A stretch of 41,168 nt of DNA from Oceanobacillus sojae (GCF_007991515.1 NZ_BJYM01000013.1:1-41168), one strand, 5' to 3'; positions 1 through 8,772 are shown, numbered from the stretch's first letter. Notes: generated by a model not told the origin, from the sequence alone. Numbers and translations: made by a program.

Positions 1-35
1 CGTAATTCATTTAATGTAATAAATACATTTATCAA

Positions 36-65
36 AAGACCACCACTAATTGGTGGTCTTTCTTT
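36..65 (-). terminator. Intrinsic terminator downstream of manA
   Basis: Read on the minus strand, an inverted repeat AAGACCACC/GGTGGTCTT with a short AT-rich loop is followed by TTTT. It lies just after the manA stop codon. Because A and T runs flank both arms, it could also stop transcription arriving from the left on the plus strand. Confidence 0.85.
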
Positions 66-1022
66 CTAAGTATGCGATACAATCATCTCCGCATTGCCTT
101 GCAAAGAAAAATCCTTTATCGTATTTGGAATAATAAAATGCACTCCTTTTTCGAGAGGGAACGTTTTATTATCTATCACAATTTCGGCTTTCCCCTTTAT
201 AACACTCACCTGCAGGAAATCTCCTTTTCTTTCCAAAATAGCATTCCCTCGCAAGTCCCAATGATAGACCGTAAAATAAGCTTCTTCAACCAATTTGCGG
301 ATAGTCAAATCCTCTATTGTTTCTTGAACAATTTCCTCTTTCGGAGCTTCATGAGGTATATTGGTCACTTCAGCAGCTTGCTTCAGGTGCAAATCTCTTG
401 GATTCCCATTTACATCGGTCCGGTTATAATCATATACACGATAGGTAATGTCTGAGCTCTGCTGTGTCTCTAAAATCACGATTCCTGCCCCAATAGCATG
501 AATCGTTCCGCTTGGCACATAGACAAAATCTCCTGCTGTTACAGGTACACGCTTTAATAAGCTGTCCCATTCTCCGTTCTCCATTGCTTTTTGCAATTCT
601 TTACGGTTCTTGGCATGATGACCTAAAATTAACTCAGCGCCTTCTTCTGCATCCAGCACATACCAGCACTCTGTCTTTCCATAAGGAACATCTTCTTTTT
701 CTTGTGCATAGCTATCATCAGGATGAACCTGTACAGACAAATTTTCATTCGCATCCAAGATCTTTACAAGCAGCGGGTAACTCTCGCTGGCAGCTCCTGC
801 CCGATTAAATAATTTGCCATGTTTTTCCCATGCGTCTTGGAGTGTATTACCTTCCAACGGTCCGTTTTTGATTTTACTTGGACCATTTGGATGAGCAGAA
901 ATAACCCATGCTTCTCCTGTGTGCTCATAAGGGGTCTGGTACCCAAATTCCGTAGACAGCTTATTTCCTCCCCAAATCCTTTCCTGCAATACCGGCTCTA
1001 AAAAAATAGGTTCATTATACAT
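66..1022 (-). CDS. manA: Mannose-6-phosphate isomerase, class I
   Basis: Interconverts mannose-6-phosphate and fructose-6-phosphate in the cytosol, using zinc. The 318-residue length matches the short Gram-positive class I enzymes. The cupin metal-site segments are visible: VQVHPDD (first His), KTECWYVL (Glu) and SGTIHAIGAG (second His), followed by LETQQSSDITYRVYDY, typical of the family. The ATG at 1022 follows AGGAGG at good spacing. It appears monocistronic: its own terminator follows, and clpP upstream ends in a separate terminator. No mannose PTS gene or regulator adjoins, so its role here is probably general mannose metabolism or cell-envelope sugar supply. The family assignment is firm; the physiological role is inferred. 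Confidence 0.93.
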   Translation of the reverse strand: MYNEPIFLEPVLQERIWGGNKLSTEFGYQTPYEHTGEAWVISAHPNGPSKIKNGPLEGNTLQDAWEKHGKLFNRAGAASESYPLLVKILDANENLSVQVHPDDSYAQEKEDVPYGKTECWYVLDAEEGAELILGHHAKNRKELQKAMENGEWDSLLKRVPVTAGDFVYVPSGTIHAIGAGIVILETQQSSDITYRVYDYNRTDVNGNPRDLHLKQAAEVTNIPHEAPKEEIVQETIEDLTIRKLVEEAYFTVYHWDLRGNAILERKGDFLQVSVIKGKAEIVIDNKTFPLEKGVHFIIPNTIKDFSLQGNAEMIVSHT

Positions 1023-1185
1023 ACAGATCCTCCTAAGAAAACATTCTCTTTCCCTCTATTAACTTTACTACAAATATATAAAGTAATAAAAGAAGAACCT
1101 CTATTATCAAAATTTATTTGTCAGAGTAACTTCTCTCCATGAAAAACTCCTCTCTCCCCCTGTCTTGCGCACTTTATTTCCACCA

Positions 1186-1219
1186 TAAAAACAGACTGCC
1201 AAATTTGCATGACAGCCCG
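1186..1219 (-). terminator. Intrinsic terminator downstream of clpP
   Basis: On the minus strand CGGGCTGTCA pairs with TGGCAGTCTG over 10 base pairs (including G-U pairs) and is followed directly by TTTTT. It lies 10 nt after the clpP stop codon. Confidence 0.75.
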
Positions 1220-1228
1220 CTTTTATAG

Positions 1229-1801
1229 TTAAATGATTTTATCAATTAACCCATATTCTTTTGCCTCTTCTGCACTTAAAAAATAATCACGCTCCGTATC
1301 TTCCGCCACCTTTTCAACAGGCTGACCTGAATGCTCCGCAATAATATGATTAATTTTTTCCCGAAGCTTGATAATTCTCTTCGCTGAAATATCAATTTCT
1401 GTCGCCTGCCCGCGGGCTCCTCCCAGCGGTTGATGAAGCATAATCTCACTATTTGGAAGCGAAAAACGTTTCCCTTTCGTTCCAGAAAGCAATAGCATAG
1501 CTCCAAACGAAGCTGCCAAGCCAGTGCATATAGTACAAACATCAGGTTTAATAAATTGTATCGTATCAAAAATGGCGAAGCCTGCAGAAGTCGAGCCTCC
1601 AGGGCTGTTGATATAAATAGAGATATCCTTCTTCTCATCCTCCGCAGCCAAAAATAACAACTGGGCAACAATGCTATTCGCCATCTGATCATTAATTTCA
1701 TCACTAACCATAATAATCCGGTCTTTTAACAATCTGGAAAAAATATCATAAGACCGCTCTCCGCGATCTGACTGCTCAATAACATAAGGAACTGTATTCA
1801 T
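1229..1801 (-). CDS. clpP: ATP-dependent Clp protease proteolytic subunit (ClpP paralog)
   Basis: Serine peptidase of family S14 that forms the barrel fed by Clp ATPases. Counting from the ATG at 1801, the catalytic triad falls at Ser98 ([10 protein letters not shown]), His123 (IMLHQPLGG) and Asp172 ([11 protein letters not shown]), the same numbers as in Bacillus subtilis ClpP. That start also has AGGAGG at 6-nt spacing, whereas an in-frame ATG at 1807 directly abuts the Shine-Dalgarno sequence. The gene is unlinked to the usual clpP neighbours. The active-site segment differs from the near-invariant GMAASMGAFLL of housekeeping ClpP, and a Cys-containing VCTIC replaces the usual VSTIC. This suggests a second ClpP, but that cannot be proved without the genome. 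No CtsR box was found upstream. Confidence 0.93.
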   Translation of the reverse strand: MNTVPYVIEQSDRGERSYDIFSRLLKDRIIMVSDEINDQMANSIVAQLLFLAAEDEKKDISIYINSPGGSTSAGFAIFDTIQFIKPDVCTICTGLAASFGAMLLLSGTKGKRFSLPNSEIMLHQPLGGARGQATEIDISAKRIIKLREKINHIIAEHSGQPVEKVAEDTERDYFLSAEEAKEYGLIDKII

Positions 1802-2153
1802 ATGCATCCTCCTTGTAAACGCATGAATTTTGACAGTCTATGCTGCCATCGAGAGAGCGTAAGGAAAAGAACGATATATTTGCTGACATAACCTTTATCC
1901 CGTTTATTTTGTGACAAGAAAAGCAATAATGCAAAGCTGACTGTAAGTCGTTCGGAAGGTCGTATCTTCTTTATTTTTATTCGTGCCAGGCCCAGCACAC
2001 ATGTCATTCCTTCCTTTTACGCTTCTCTATCACATAAACGATTACTGATCCCAAAAAGATACGGGAGTTTGAAAATTTTAAATCACCTCTTAAATCCAGC
2101 GGTTCTATTTCTTATATTATTGTTTCATTATGACAATTCCCGCAAAAAAACCT
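1802..2153. other. Intergenic region upstream of clpP; possible short upstream ORF
   Basis: No recognised gene. On the minus strand a 69-codon reading frame (2007 to 1798) begins after AAAAGGAAGG and ends in a TGA that overlaps the clpP start as ATGA. It has two hydrophobic stretches (LTVSFALLLFL and YIVLFLTLS) and matches no family I know. It may be chance. I saw no convincing promoter or CtsR operator. Confidence 0.3.
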
Positions 2154-2182
2154 TTGACATTCTTATAATATTGATGTAAGTT
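2154..2182 (+). promoter_or_regulatory. Candidate sigma-A promoter of the guanine-riboswitch operon
   Basis: A perfect -35 TTGACA (2154-2159), a 17-nt spacer and a weak -10 TAAGTT (2177-2182) preceded by an extended TG. Transcription would start near 2189, about 40 nt before the aptamer. The -35 is clear; the -10 is only fair. Confidence 0.5.
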
Positions 2183-2230
2183 ACTAATACACGAACATTT
2201 AAATTAAAAAACAATTTAATATTCGTATTT

Positions 2231-2309
2231 TGATTATCTATATAAATTTGGAAATATGGTCCAAAAGTTTCTACCAAACTACCGTAAATGGTTTGACTAT
2301 AGAAAATCA
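2231..2309 (+). promoter_or_regulatory. Purine riboswitch aptamer, guanine class (C74)
   Basis: All parts of the xpt-type aptamer are present. P1 is TGATTATCTATA (2231-2242) pairing with TATAGAAAATCA (2298-2309) with one A-A mismatch. P2 is TTGGA/TCCAA closing loop AATATGG. J2/3 is AGTTTCTACC. P3 is AAACTA/TGGTTT closing loop CCGTAAA. J3/1 is GAC. The discriminating base (C74 of xpt) is C at 2297, which pairs with guanine, hypoxanthine or xanthine; adenine switches have U there. It precedes the DUF3100-like gene on the same strand, so the downstream operon is predicted to respond to guanine-type purines. Confidence 0.93.
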
Positions 2310-2515
2310 CAAATGATCAATAGAATAAGATAGAATAACATGTATCTATTTCATCTTTCGGGTGGATGTATCGCTGTTTTTTTGTGACTGAACAATAGAT
2401 AGCTGTTCAGTTATTTTCACAGCGTATTTAATGGACGCTTCAGCTGAAGTGATATACAAGCGAATGTCGCCCCGTTTACATTGGTCTTTTTTGTGTTTTT
2501 CATATGCCAAGCTTG
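2310..2515 (+). other. Long structured leader between aptamer and terminator
   Basis: About 200 nt without a gene. It holds several hairpins: a 9-bp stem GACTGAACA/TGTTCAGTT enclosed by CGCTGT/ACAGCG, the palindrome CTTCAGCTGAAG, and a weak AATGT/ACATT stem before a TTTTTT run near 2486. No second known aptamer was recognised. Its length is unusual, since purine riboswitch platforms normally abut P1. Confidence 0.5.
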
Positions 2516-2551
2516 AAACTCTAGTAAAGGAAACTTACTGGAGTTTTTTTA
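2516..2551 (+). terminator. Leader terminator (probable riboswitch expression platform)
   Basis: AAACTCTAGTAA (2516-2527) pairs with TTACTGGAGTTT (2535-2546) over 12 bp with one G-U pair, followed by a run of T. It lies inside the mRNA leader, about 50 nt before the first start codon. It is therefore an attenuator rather than a gene-end terminator, presumably controlled by the upstream aptamer. The alternative antiterminator pairing was not obvious. Confidence 0.75.
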
Positions 2552-2602
2552 TTTGCATCTGACCATTGACTTGGCAATACATCTAAGGAGGAAAAACACA
2601 AC

Positions 2603-3466
2603 ATGGAAAAAGCACCACAAAAAACAACTATTATTGGACATTTAAAAGAGAATTACCGTCTGTATGCTATCGCATTTGGGATTGTTATTATTGCTGAGCT
2701 TATCGGCACAATCCAATTCAGCGTCGGCTCCGCACTAATTGTGCTTTACCCAATGTTATTCGCTATTATTATCAGTATTCTATTCGGAAAAGATGTACTT
2801 GGATTTCTAAAAAAGAAGGAAGCCAAAAAAGCATCACAGCTCGTTCTTGTTGCTATCTCCCCATTCATGGCAAAAATAGGCGTTATGGCAGGATCTAACC
2901 TTCCTGAGCTTGTCAATGTCGGTCCAGCACTGGTTTTTCAGGAATTTGGAACAATTGGTACGATGCTGTTTGCTCTTCCTATCGCTCTACTGCTCGGTCT
3001 TAAACGAGAAGCAATCGGTGCAACCAGCTCTACCAACCGCGATAAAGACTATGGACTAATCTGCAGCAAATACGGAGCAAACTCTCCTGAAGCCCGCGGC
3101 TCCCTTTCTATTTATATCATTGGATTTCTGATTGGGACAACTTATCTCGGTTTATTAGCAAGTATTGTTGCATCGTTTGATTTCTTTCATCCGCTGGCTC
3201 TGGCAATGGCAAGCGGCATCGGAAGCGGTGTTATGATGGCGGCCGCCTCAAGTACGCTGGCAACAATTTATCCGGCCTATGCAGATCAGATCGTTATGCT
3301 TGCCGGAATGAGTGATATGTTATCAGCGATTACCGGTATTTACTTTACACTATTTATTTCACTGCCGCTTGTAAATAAAATGTATACCTGGTTAGAGCCT
3401 AAAATCGGACGACGAGGAAAAAACATTTCTCATAATAAATCAACAGAAAGCAGGATTTCACAATGA
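2603..3466 (+). CDS. DUF3100-like polytopic membrane protein, predicted purine-related transporter
   Basis: A 287-residue integral membrane protein with about seven to eight hydrophobic helices. I recognise a DUF3100-family look, mainly from the central segments SNLPELVNVGPALVFQEFG and GTIGTMLFALPIALLLGL and the GIGSGVMMAAASSTLATIYP helix; this is from memory, not a search. The start follows AAGGAGG. It is the first gene after a guanine-class riboswitch and overlaps the next gene by ATGA. A deaminase-like amidohydrolase follows. Known purine-switch operons encode purine uptake, efflux or synthesis, so nucleobase (or deaminated purine) transport is a reasonable inference. No substrate site can be read from the sequence. 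Confidence 0.7.
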   Translation: MEKAPQKTTIIGHLKENYRLYAIAFGIVIIAELIGTIQFSVGSALIVLYPMLFAIIISILFGKDVLGFLKKKEAKKASQLVLVAISPFMAKIGVMAGSNLPELVNVGPALVFQEFGTIGTMLFALPIALLLGLKREAIGATSSTNRDKDYGLICSKYGANSPEARGSLSIYIIGFLIGTTYLGLLASIVASFDFFHPLALAMASGIGSGVMMAAASSTLATIYPAYADQIVMLAGMSDMLSAITGIYFTLFISLPLVNKMYTWLEPKIGRRGKNISHNKSTESRISQ

Positions 3467-3912
3467 ATATGAGTATGAAAGACTGGACAATCTCTCTTTT
3501 ATTTACCTCTGTCCTTACAGCGATTATTGCAAACTTTTTTCAAAATGATGTTTCAATTATAGAGTCTATCCCTGGTGTATTAATTTTATCCAGTATTGCA
3601 TTTATCGGGATATTCATAGCGAAGCTCGTTCCTTTTAAAATACCTGCTGTTGTGTATGTTGCTTTAACTGGCTTACTTTTAGCCAGCCCGATTTCACCAA
3701 TCTCTGATCCAATTATTTACTATACATCTTTGATTTCTTTTACAGCACCACTCACTGTCGTTGGTACTCTGGCAGGAATAGGATTGGATTTTAAAGCCTT
3801 TATGAGCCAAAGCTGGAAAATGATTATTATTGCTGTATTTGTATTTACAGGAACATTCCTGCTTCAGGCAGTCTTTGCACAAGTATTTTTAACAGTGACG
3901 AATGCTTTTTAA
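3463..3912 (+). CDS. Small membrane protein, probable partner subunit of the DUF3100-like protein
   Basis: A 149-residue protein with four to five predicted transmembrane helices (for example around 10-27, 37-55, 60-75, 88-108 and 117-140). Its start overlaps the stop of the preceding gene as ATGA, implying translational coupling and a fixed ratio. An in-frame ATG two codons later (3469) is also possible. I do not recognise a named family. The tight coupling of a larger and a smaller membrane protein resembles two-part transporters such as LrgA/LrgB, without evident sequence similarity. The function of the pair is inferred only from the guanine riboswitch and the adjoining deaminase. Confidence 0.75.
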   Translation: MNMSMKDWTISLLFTSVLTAIIANFFQNDVSIIESIPGVLILSSIAFIGIFIAKLVPFKIPAVVYVALTGLLLASPISPISDPIIYYTSLISFTAPLTVVGTLAGIGLDFKAFMSQSWKMIIIAVFVFTGTFLLQAVFAQVFLTVTNAF

Positions 3913-3928
3913 ATAAGAATAAAACTAT

Positions 3929-3962
3929 GTTGAAAAAGGCTGATAATACAGTCTTTTTCAAC
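3929..3962 (+). other. Intercistronic hairpin
   Basis: GTTGAAAAAGGCT pairs with AGTCTTTTTCAAC over 13 bp. No T run follows, so it is more likely an RNA-processing or stability element than a terminator. It separates the membrane pair from the amidohydrolase. Confidence 0.6.
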
Positions 3963-3984
3963 GTGTTCTAAAAGGAGAAATACG

Positions 3985-5313
3985 ATGAATGCAGATTTAA
4001 TAATTAAAAATTGTTCTATACTAACCCCTGACTTTGAAATTATTCATGATCAAAATATTGTCATCAAGGAACAAACAATCATAGCAATCGAGAAAGAACG
4101 CACAGAAACATATGATGTAAAAGAATCTCTGGATGGAAAAGGCAAGCTTGTGATGCCAGGCTTTATTGATGCGCATACACATACCAACCAGCAGCTTTTG
4201 CGCGGCAGGATTTCAGATGAATATCCGATGATTTGGACTCGTATAATGGTTCCATTTGAAAGCAATCTCAAGGAAGAAGATGTAGCAATCAGTGCAGAGC
4301 TGAGCTGTCTGGAAATGCTGAAGGCTGGAACCACCGGCTTTATTGATGCAGGCGGGAGCTATATGCACAAGGTCGCAGAAGCTGTAGAGACTTCTGGTTT
4401 ACGCGGTGTGCTTACCTGTTCCACAATGGATACAGGAGCTGCTATACCAGAATCGATGAAAACAACGATTGAAAATAATATCGAGAGAAATAAAGACCTG
4501 TTTAATGCTTATCACGGAAAAGCAGATGGACGAATCAAGGTGTGGTATTCCTTACGATCACTGATTACATGTACACCTGAACTCATTCAAAAGGTCTATG
4601 AAACAGCAAATGCTGCTGGAACAGGTATGCAGACACATATGAATGAGTATACAAATGAAATCAGCTATTGTCTGGAAAACTTCCAAATGCGCCCATACGA
4701 ATACCTGGAGTCCTTAGGCGTGCTGGACGAAAATTTCTTAGGTGCTCACAGTATCCTCTTATCCGAGAATGAGATGGATCTCATTCAGAAATACGATAGC
4801 AAGGTAGCTCACAGCCCTATCAGCAATGCGGGAAAAGGGGTTACCAAAACTCCCGGTCTGATGCAAAAAGGCATAAGTATCGGTTTAGGGACAGACGGCT
4901 CTGCCCACTCAGGCCTAAGCTTGTTTGATCAAATGAAGGTCTTCAAATCCTTAATGCGTGCCTTCTGGGGAGTACCGATTTTTGATCCTGTTGTAATGCC
5001 TTCGAAGAACATCTTAGAAATGGCGACACTTGGCGGGGCAAAAGCTATGCTGCAGGATGAACAGCTTGGAACGATCGAAGTTGGTAAGAAAGCGGATATG
5101 ATCTTAATAAACACGGATCAGCCGCATATTGCACCGACTCATCAGCTGACAAATACCTTAATTGAATCTGCAAACAGCAATGACGTTTCGGATGTGATTG
5201 TTAATGGACGTATTTTGATGAAGGATAGAGAAGTACTTACCTTGGATGAAGAAAGAATTAAATATGAAAGTAAAAAAGCTATGGACGCCCTCATTATTCG
5301 TGCTAAAATTTAG
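3985..5313 (+). CDS. Amidohydrolase of the MtaD/SsnA/guanine deaminase-like group
   Basis: A 442-residue cytosolic metal-dependent hydrolase of the superfamily that deaminates heterocycles such as guanine, isoguanine, 8-oxoguanine and S-adenosylhomocysteine. Metal-site residues are visible: H64-T-H66 in DAHTHTNQQLLRG, His218 with Glu221 in MQTHMNE, His255 in GAHSILLS and Asp304 in GLGTDGSAHSG. The C-terminal GTIEVGKKADMILI belongs to the flanking beta-sandwich. Start follows AAAAGGAG. It lies downstream of a guanine riboswitch and two membrane proteins, so deamination of an imported purine is the best guess. Because the family is broad and annotation transfer within it is unreliable, the exact substrate is left open. 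Confidence 0.85.
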   Translation: MNADLIIKNCSILTPDFEIIHDQNIVIKEQTIIAIEKERTETYDVKESLDGKGKLVMPGFIDAHTHTNQQLLRGRISDEYPMIWTRIMVPFESNLKEEDVAISAELSCLEMLKAGTTGFIDAGGSYMHKVAEAVETSGLRGVLTCSTMDTGAAIPESMKTTIENNIERNKDLFNAYHGKADGRIKVWYSLRSLITCTPELIQKVYETANAAGTGMQTHMNEYTNEISYCLENFQMRPYEYLESLGVLDENFLGAHSILLSENEMDLIQKYDSKVAHSPISNAGKGVTKTPGLMQKGISIGLGTDGSAHSGLSLFDQMKVFKSLMRAFWGVPIFDPVVMPSKNILEMATLGGAKAMLQDEQLGTIEVGKKADMILINTDQPHIAPTHQLTNTLIESANSNDVSDVIVNGRILMKDREVLTLDEERIKYESKKAMDALIIRAKI

Positions 5314-5317
5314 ATAT

Positions 5318-5373
5318 TGAACAAAGTATACGAGCGATTTAACGCAATGTTGAAGCGCTCTTCTCTTTGTTCA
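5318..5373 (+). other. Intercistronic hairpin between amidohydrolase and TSUP permease genes
   Basis: Nested inverted repeats TGAACAAAG/CTTTGTTCA and GAGCG/CGCTC. No T run follows. It is probably a processing or partial-termination structure, leaving the permease gene in the operon at a lower level. Confidence 0.5.
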
Positions 5374-5432
5374 GGACAAATTAACAAACATAGTATTCAG
5401 GAAAAAGCACTTAGAAAGTTGAGGTCACTTAG

Positions 5433-6209
5433 ATGTTAACGTTTTTTATTGTATTTATCGCAAATTTAATTATCGGGATATTAGTAGGATTATCAGGCGT
5501 CTCAGGCTTTTTGCTACCAATTATTTATGTCGGCTTTTTTGGGCTGCCCATACACGATTCTCTGGCTCTCAGCTTCCTCGCTTTTTTGGTTGCCGGTATC
5601 ATTGGTGCTTATTCTTATTGGAAGCTGAAATTTATGGATTTAAAATTAGCACTTTATTTAAGCATCGGCAGTCTTCCAGGAGCTTTTCTCGGTGTACAAA
5701 TTAATGTGCTTATTTCCGAAACATTGGCGAAGCTGCTGCTTTATTTATTTGTTTTGTTCGCGGGACTTTCCATTATACTGAAGAAAAATAAAGCTCCAGC
5801 TGATAATGAAACAGAAACTGACCAGTCCGTTATTTTAAAAAAGCCTATATGGATTATGGTTCTCGGGCTGTTTACCGCAGCTATCTGTGCTCTGACTGGT
5901 GCAGGAGGTCCAATTTTAATTGTGCCATTACTTGCAGCTCTTGGTGTAAATATCCGGACAGCAGTGGGTGTCGGGCTGTTAAACTCGATTATCATTGCTC
6001 TTCCATCTATATTCGGATATTTCACATATGCAAGCATCGACAATATGCATCTGTTTATTCTCTTTAGTTTAATTGGTACAACGATAGGAATCTTAACAGG
6101 TTCCCGAGTTGCCAATAAGGTTCCTGTGGAACAATTAAAGATTTTTATTGCAGTGATTACTATTATTTCTTCCATTTACATGCTTATCAGTCTAGCATTA
6201 GGAAATTAG
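5433..6209 (+). CDS. TSUP-family (TauE/SafE) membrane permease
   Basis: A 258-residue protein with about eight hydrophobic helices arranged as two repeats. The signature glycine-rich segments are IGILVGLSGVSGFLLP near the N-terminus and ALTGAGGPILIVPLL after the central hydrophilic loop. TSUP members export or import sulfite, sulfoacetate and other organic anions. Last gene of the guanine-riboswitch operon, about 120 nt after the amidohydrolase with a hairpin between, then a strong terminator. A product-export role (an acidic purine breakdown product, for instance) is possible but speculative. The start has a weak GAGGT Shine-Dalgarno. Confidence 0.85.
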   Translation: MLTFFIVFIANLIIGILVGLSGVSGFLLPIIYVGFFGLPIHDSLALSFLAFLVAGIIGAYSYWKLKFMDLKLALYLSIGSLPGAFLGVQINVLISETLAKLLLYLFVLFAGLSIILKKNKAPADNETETDQSVILKKPIWIMVLGLFTAAICALTGAGGPILIVPLLAALGVNIRTAVGVGLLNSIIIALPSIFGYFTYASIDNMHLFILFSLIGTTIGILTGSRVANKVPVEQLKIFIAVITIISSIYMLISLALGN

Positions 6210-6238
6210 AAAAGCGCAGCATGCGGCTGCGCTTTTTC
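6210..6238. terminator. Bidirectional terminator between the convergent purine and cytosine operons
   Basis: AAAAGCGCAG and CTGCGCTTTT pair around a short loop, with A and T runs on both sides. It serves the TSUP gene on plus and codA on minus. Confidence 0.9.
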
Positions 6239-6239
6239 T

Positions 6240-7508
6240 TTATCTATTAAAGGTTACTCTTTCTTCCGTATCATTTAACAAAATGGACGCCTCACTTGGT
6301 TTTGTGTGAGCAATCATTTTTCCATTTCTGAAGGAGTGTGTCACAACAGCCTGCTTACGGATTGCATCGTATTCATTATCAGCGGACAAAACGATGAAAT
6401 TCGCAGGCTTGCCTGCTTCAATGCCGTAATTCTCTTCAATATGCAGTGTTTTGGCACTGTTTTTTGTAATTAAGTCGATGGAGTTAACAATCTGCTCATA
6501 GCCCATCAATTGGGAAGCATGAATACCCATATGCAGCACCTGCAGCATATTGCCCGTTCCCAGCGGATACCAAGGGTCAAAAATATCATCATGGCCAAAG
6601 CAGATATTCATCCCTGCTTCCTGAATCTCTTTCACACGGGTTAAGCCGCGGCGTTTTGGATACGTATCAAATCTGCCCTGAAGATGAATATTTACAAGCG
6701 GGTTCGATACAAAATTAATGTTAGACATCTTCAGCAACCGGAACAGCTTCGATGTATACGCATCATTATAAGATCCCATTGCTGTCGTATGGCTGGCTGT
6801 CGTACGCTCGCCCCAGCCGCGTTCATAGGCTTCTTTTGCAACTACTTCAACAAAGCGGGACTGTTCATCATCAATTTCATCACAATGAATATCCACTAAT
6901 TTATCGTATTTCTCCGCAAGATCGAACGCGACTCTCATAGAATCTACGCCGTATTCTCTTGTGAATTCGAAATGCGGGATGCCTCCTACAACATCAGCAC
7001 CCATTTTCAATGCTTCCTCCAAAAGCTCCTTGCCATTTGGATAAGAATGAATTCCCTCTTGCGGGAAAGCTACCAGCTGAATATCTACATAAGGAGCCAT
7101 CTCTTCCTTAACTTCCAGCATTGCTTTTAAAGCCGTCAGCTCTGGATCAGTTACGTCCACATGTGTACGGACATTCTGGATTCCCTGAGCAATTTGCCAT
7201 TTCAATGCTGTTTTGGACCTTTTTTTCACATCTTCCATCGTTAACGTTTCTTTTCTTTCCGACCAGCGCTGAATCCCTTCAAATAAAGTTCCGCTTTGAT
7301 TCCAGGCAGGTTCTCCTGCTGTTAAAGTCGTATCTAAATGGATATGTGGTTCAATAAAAGGCGGGAGAACCAGCGCGCCATTTACATCCATAATCTCTTT
7401 ATCTTCAGATGATGGCAACTCCTCTGTTACCGCACTAAACTTACCATTTTCTATAACAATATTCCAAAGGCCATTTTTTCCTCTTAGCTTTGCATTTTTA
7501 ATAATCAC
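6240..7508 (-). CDS. codA: Cytosine deaminase
   Basis: Hydrolyses cytosine to uracil and ammonia in the cytosol; amidohydrolase superfamily with one catalytic metal. The diagnostic motif [16 protein letters not shown] (His55, His57) and [13 protein letters not shown] are near-identical in character to Escherichia coli CodA. The remaining ligands and catalytic residues follow: His208 and Glu211 ([11 protein letters not shown]), His240 (ASHTTAM) and Asp307 ([12 protein letters not shown]). Length 422 is standard. The GTG start at 7508 lies inside the end of codB, an 11-nt overlap implying coupled translation. Regulated with codB through the PyrR attenuator upstream. Confidence 0.95.
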   Translation of the reverse strand: MIIKNAKLRGKNGLWNIVIENGKFSAVTEELPSSEDKEIMDVNGALVLPPFIEPHIHLDTTLTAGEPAWNQSGTLFEGIQRWSERKETLTMEDVKKRSKTALKWQIAQGIQNVRTHVDVTDPELTALKAMLEVKEEMAPYVDIQLVAFPQEGIHSYPNGKELLEEALKMGADVVGGIPHFEFTREYGVDSMRVAFDLAEKYDKLVDIHCDEIDDEQSRFVEVVAKEAYERGWGERTTASHTTAMGSYNDAYTSKLFRLLKMSNINFVSNPLVNIHLQGRFDTYPKRRGLTRVKEIQEAGMNICFGHDDIFDPWYPLGTGNMLQVLHMGIHASQLMGYEQIVNSIDLITKNSAKTLHIEENYGIEAGKPANFIVLSADNEYDAIRKQAVVTHSFRNGKMIAHTKPSEASILLNDTEERVTFNR

Positions 7509-8772
7509 TGACTACCTCATCCTTCTCTTTTAATGGTACGGTGACCGTTTCTTTTTGAGACATTATTTTCATTCCGGCAACATAAATGATAGATGTTCCT
7601 ACTAATGCATTAATCGGCGGAATTCCCGGCGCAAAGTTTGCAGCTGCTACCCCTCCGGCCCAGGCAATAATTGCTACCCAGTTTACAGCCTTAAACTTCA
7701 TTGTTTTAAAAGGCTCATACTTTCTGCGGCGGACCAGGAAGTAATCTGCCAGGATAATCGCTCCAATAGACGGCAATGCAGACCCCAGAATGTTTAAGAA
7801 TCCAACAAAGTTATTGTACAGCCATATCGCGGCAAGTGTCCCGACAATTCCATTGAACACCACAATTTTTTTCTTCGGTAATTTTGTAATATTAGCAAAC
7901 CCTAAACCGGATGCATATAGAGCACTATCATTCGTTGTCCAAATATTTAAGCCTAACACAATAATAGCAGGAATCATCAGTCCTTGTAAAAACATCACGT
8001 CCGAAATATCTGCGATTCCAAAAGCCATCGCACCGACTGCCCCGAATAAAAACATCAATGAATTCCCAAGGAAGAAAGCAATAATATTTGCCCACACTGC
8101 TGATTTCGCTGACTTTGCAAAGCGTGCAAAATCAGGGGTCAGTGTTCCCGCACTGATAAATGATCCCACACAAATAGTTAATGCCAATCCCACACTCATT
8201 ATCTGTGTTGGTTCATAAGCGAATAACCCTTGCAGCCCTCCAATTTCCTGCGCCGAGTTAGACATGGAATAGCTTCCAAAAATAGCAATCGCCGGTACCG
8301 CAATAAATCCTAATATGGTTAAAGTTTTCATTCCAAAAATCGCTGAAACAGTCATTAGCAGGCCAAAAACTGCGATAAGCAAGTAGACGTTCCATCCTGT
8401 TGCTGTGGCAACTGGAATAGCAAACATCGCCAGCCCTACTCCAAACCAGCACACTTGTGTAGAAGCAAGTAAAAAGGAAGTCAGGTAAGATCCTTTTTCT
8501 CCAAATGCATAACGTGCTAATAAATGTGTAGATAATCCGGTTTTGGAAGCAATATAAGCCAGGGACCCTGTATAAAGTCCAAGGATAAGGTTACCGGCCA
8601 GTACAATCCAGATAAATTTAGAAAAGTTTAATCCTGTCCCCAATGTTCCTCCAGACATCATACTGGCTGAGAAAAAGCTGAGCGACAGCATTACCGCTAA
8701 AATCTTCCAAAACCCGTTTCGATGTGATTGCGGCACTGCCTGTAATGAAAACTCTTTATCTATTTGTGACAT
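7498..8772 (-). CDS. codB: Cytosine permease, NCS1 family
   Basis: A 424-residue transporter with about 12 helices, importing cytosine for the overlapping deaminase gene. Family features are [19 protein letters not shown] in helix 1, the following [20 protein letters not shown], and [19 protein letters not shown] in the middle, typical of CodB. The ATG follows TGGAGGAATT. The 230-nt leader holds a PyrR binding loop and terminator. Uracil formed by CodA feeds UMP synthesis, which explains control by the pyrimidine regulator PyrR. The pairing with codA makes a cytosine substrate very likely over other NCS1 substrates. Confidence 0.94.
   Translation of the reverse strand: MSQIDKEFSLQAVPQSHRNGFWKILAVMLSLSFFSASMMSGGTLGTGLNFSKFIWIVLAGNLILGLYTGSLAYIASKTGLSTHLLARYAFGEKGSYLTSFLLASTQVCWFGVGLAMFAIPVATATGWNVYLLIAVFGLLMTVSAIFGMKTLTILGFIAVPAIAIFGSYSMSNSAQEIGGLQGLFAYEPTQIMSVGLALTICVGSFISAGTLTPDFARFAKSAKSAVWANIIAFFLGNSLMFLFGAVGAMAFGIADISDVMFLQGLMIPAIIVLGLNIWTTNDSALYASGLGFANITKLPKKKIVVFNGIVGTLAAIWLYNNFVGFLNILGSALPSIGAIILADYFLVRRRKYEPFKTMKFKAVNWVAIIAWAGGVAAANFAPGIPPINALVGTSIIYVAGMKIMSQKETVTVPLKEKDEVVSDY

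Noticed and set aside
1802..1840. CtsR heat-shock operator before clpP
   Set aside because: Only a single TTTTGAC half-site is present; the tandem heptamer is missing.
2128..2310. 60-codon minus-strand frame
   Set aside because: It lies antisense to the guanine riboswitch and its composition reflects the conserved aptamer; no ribosome binding site.
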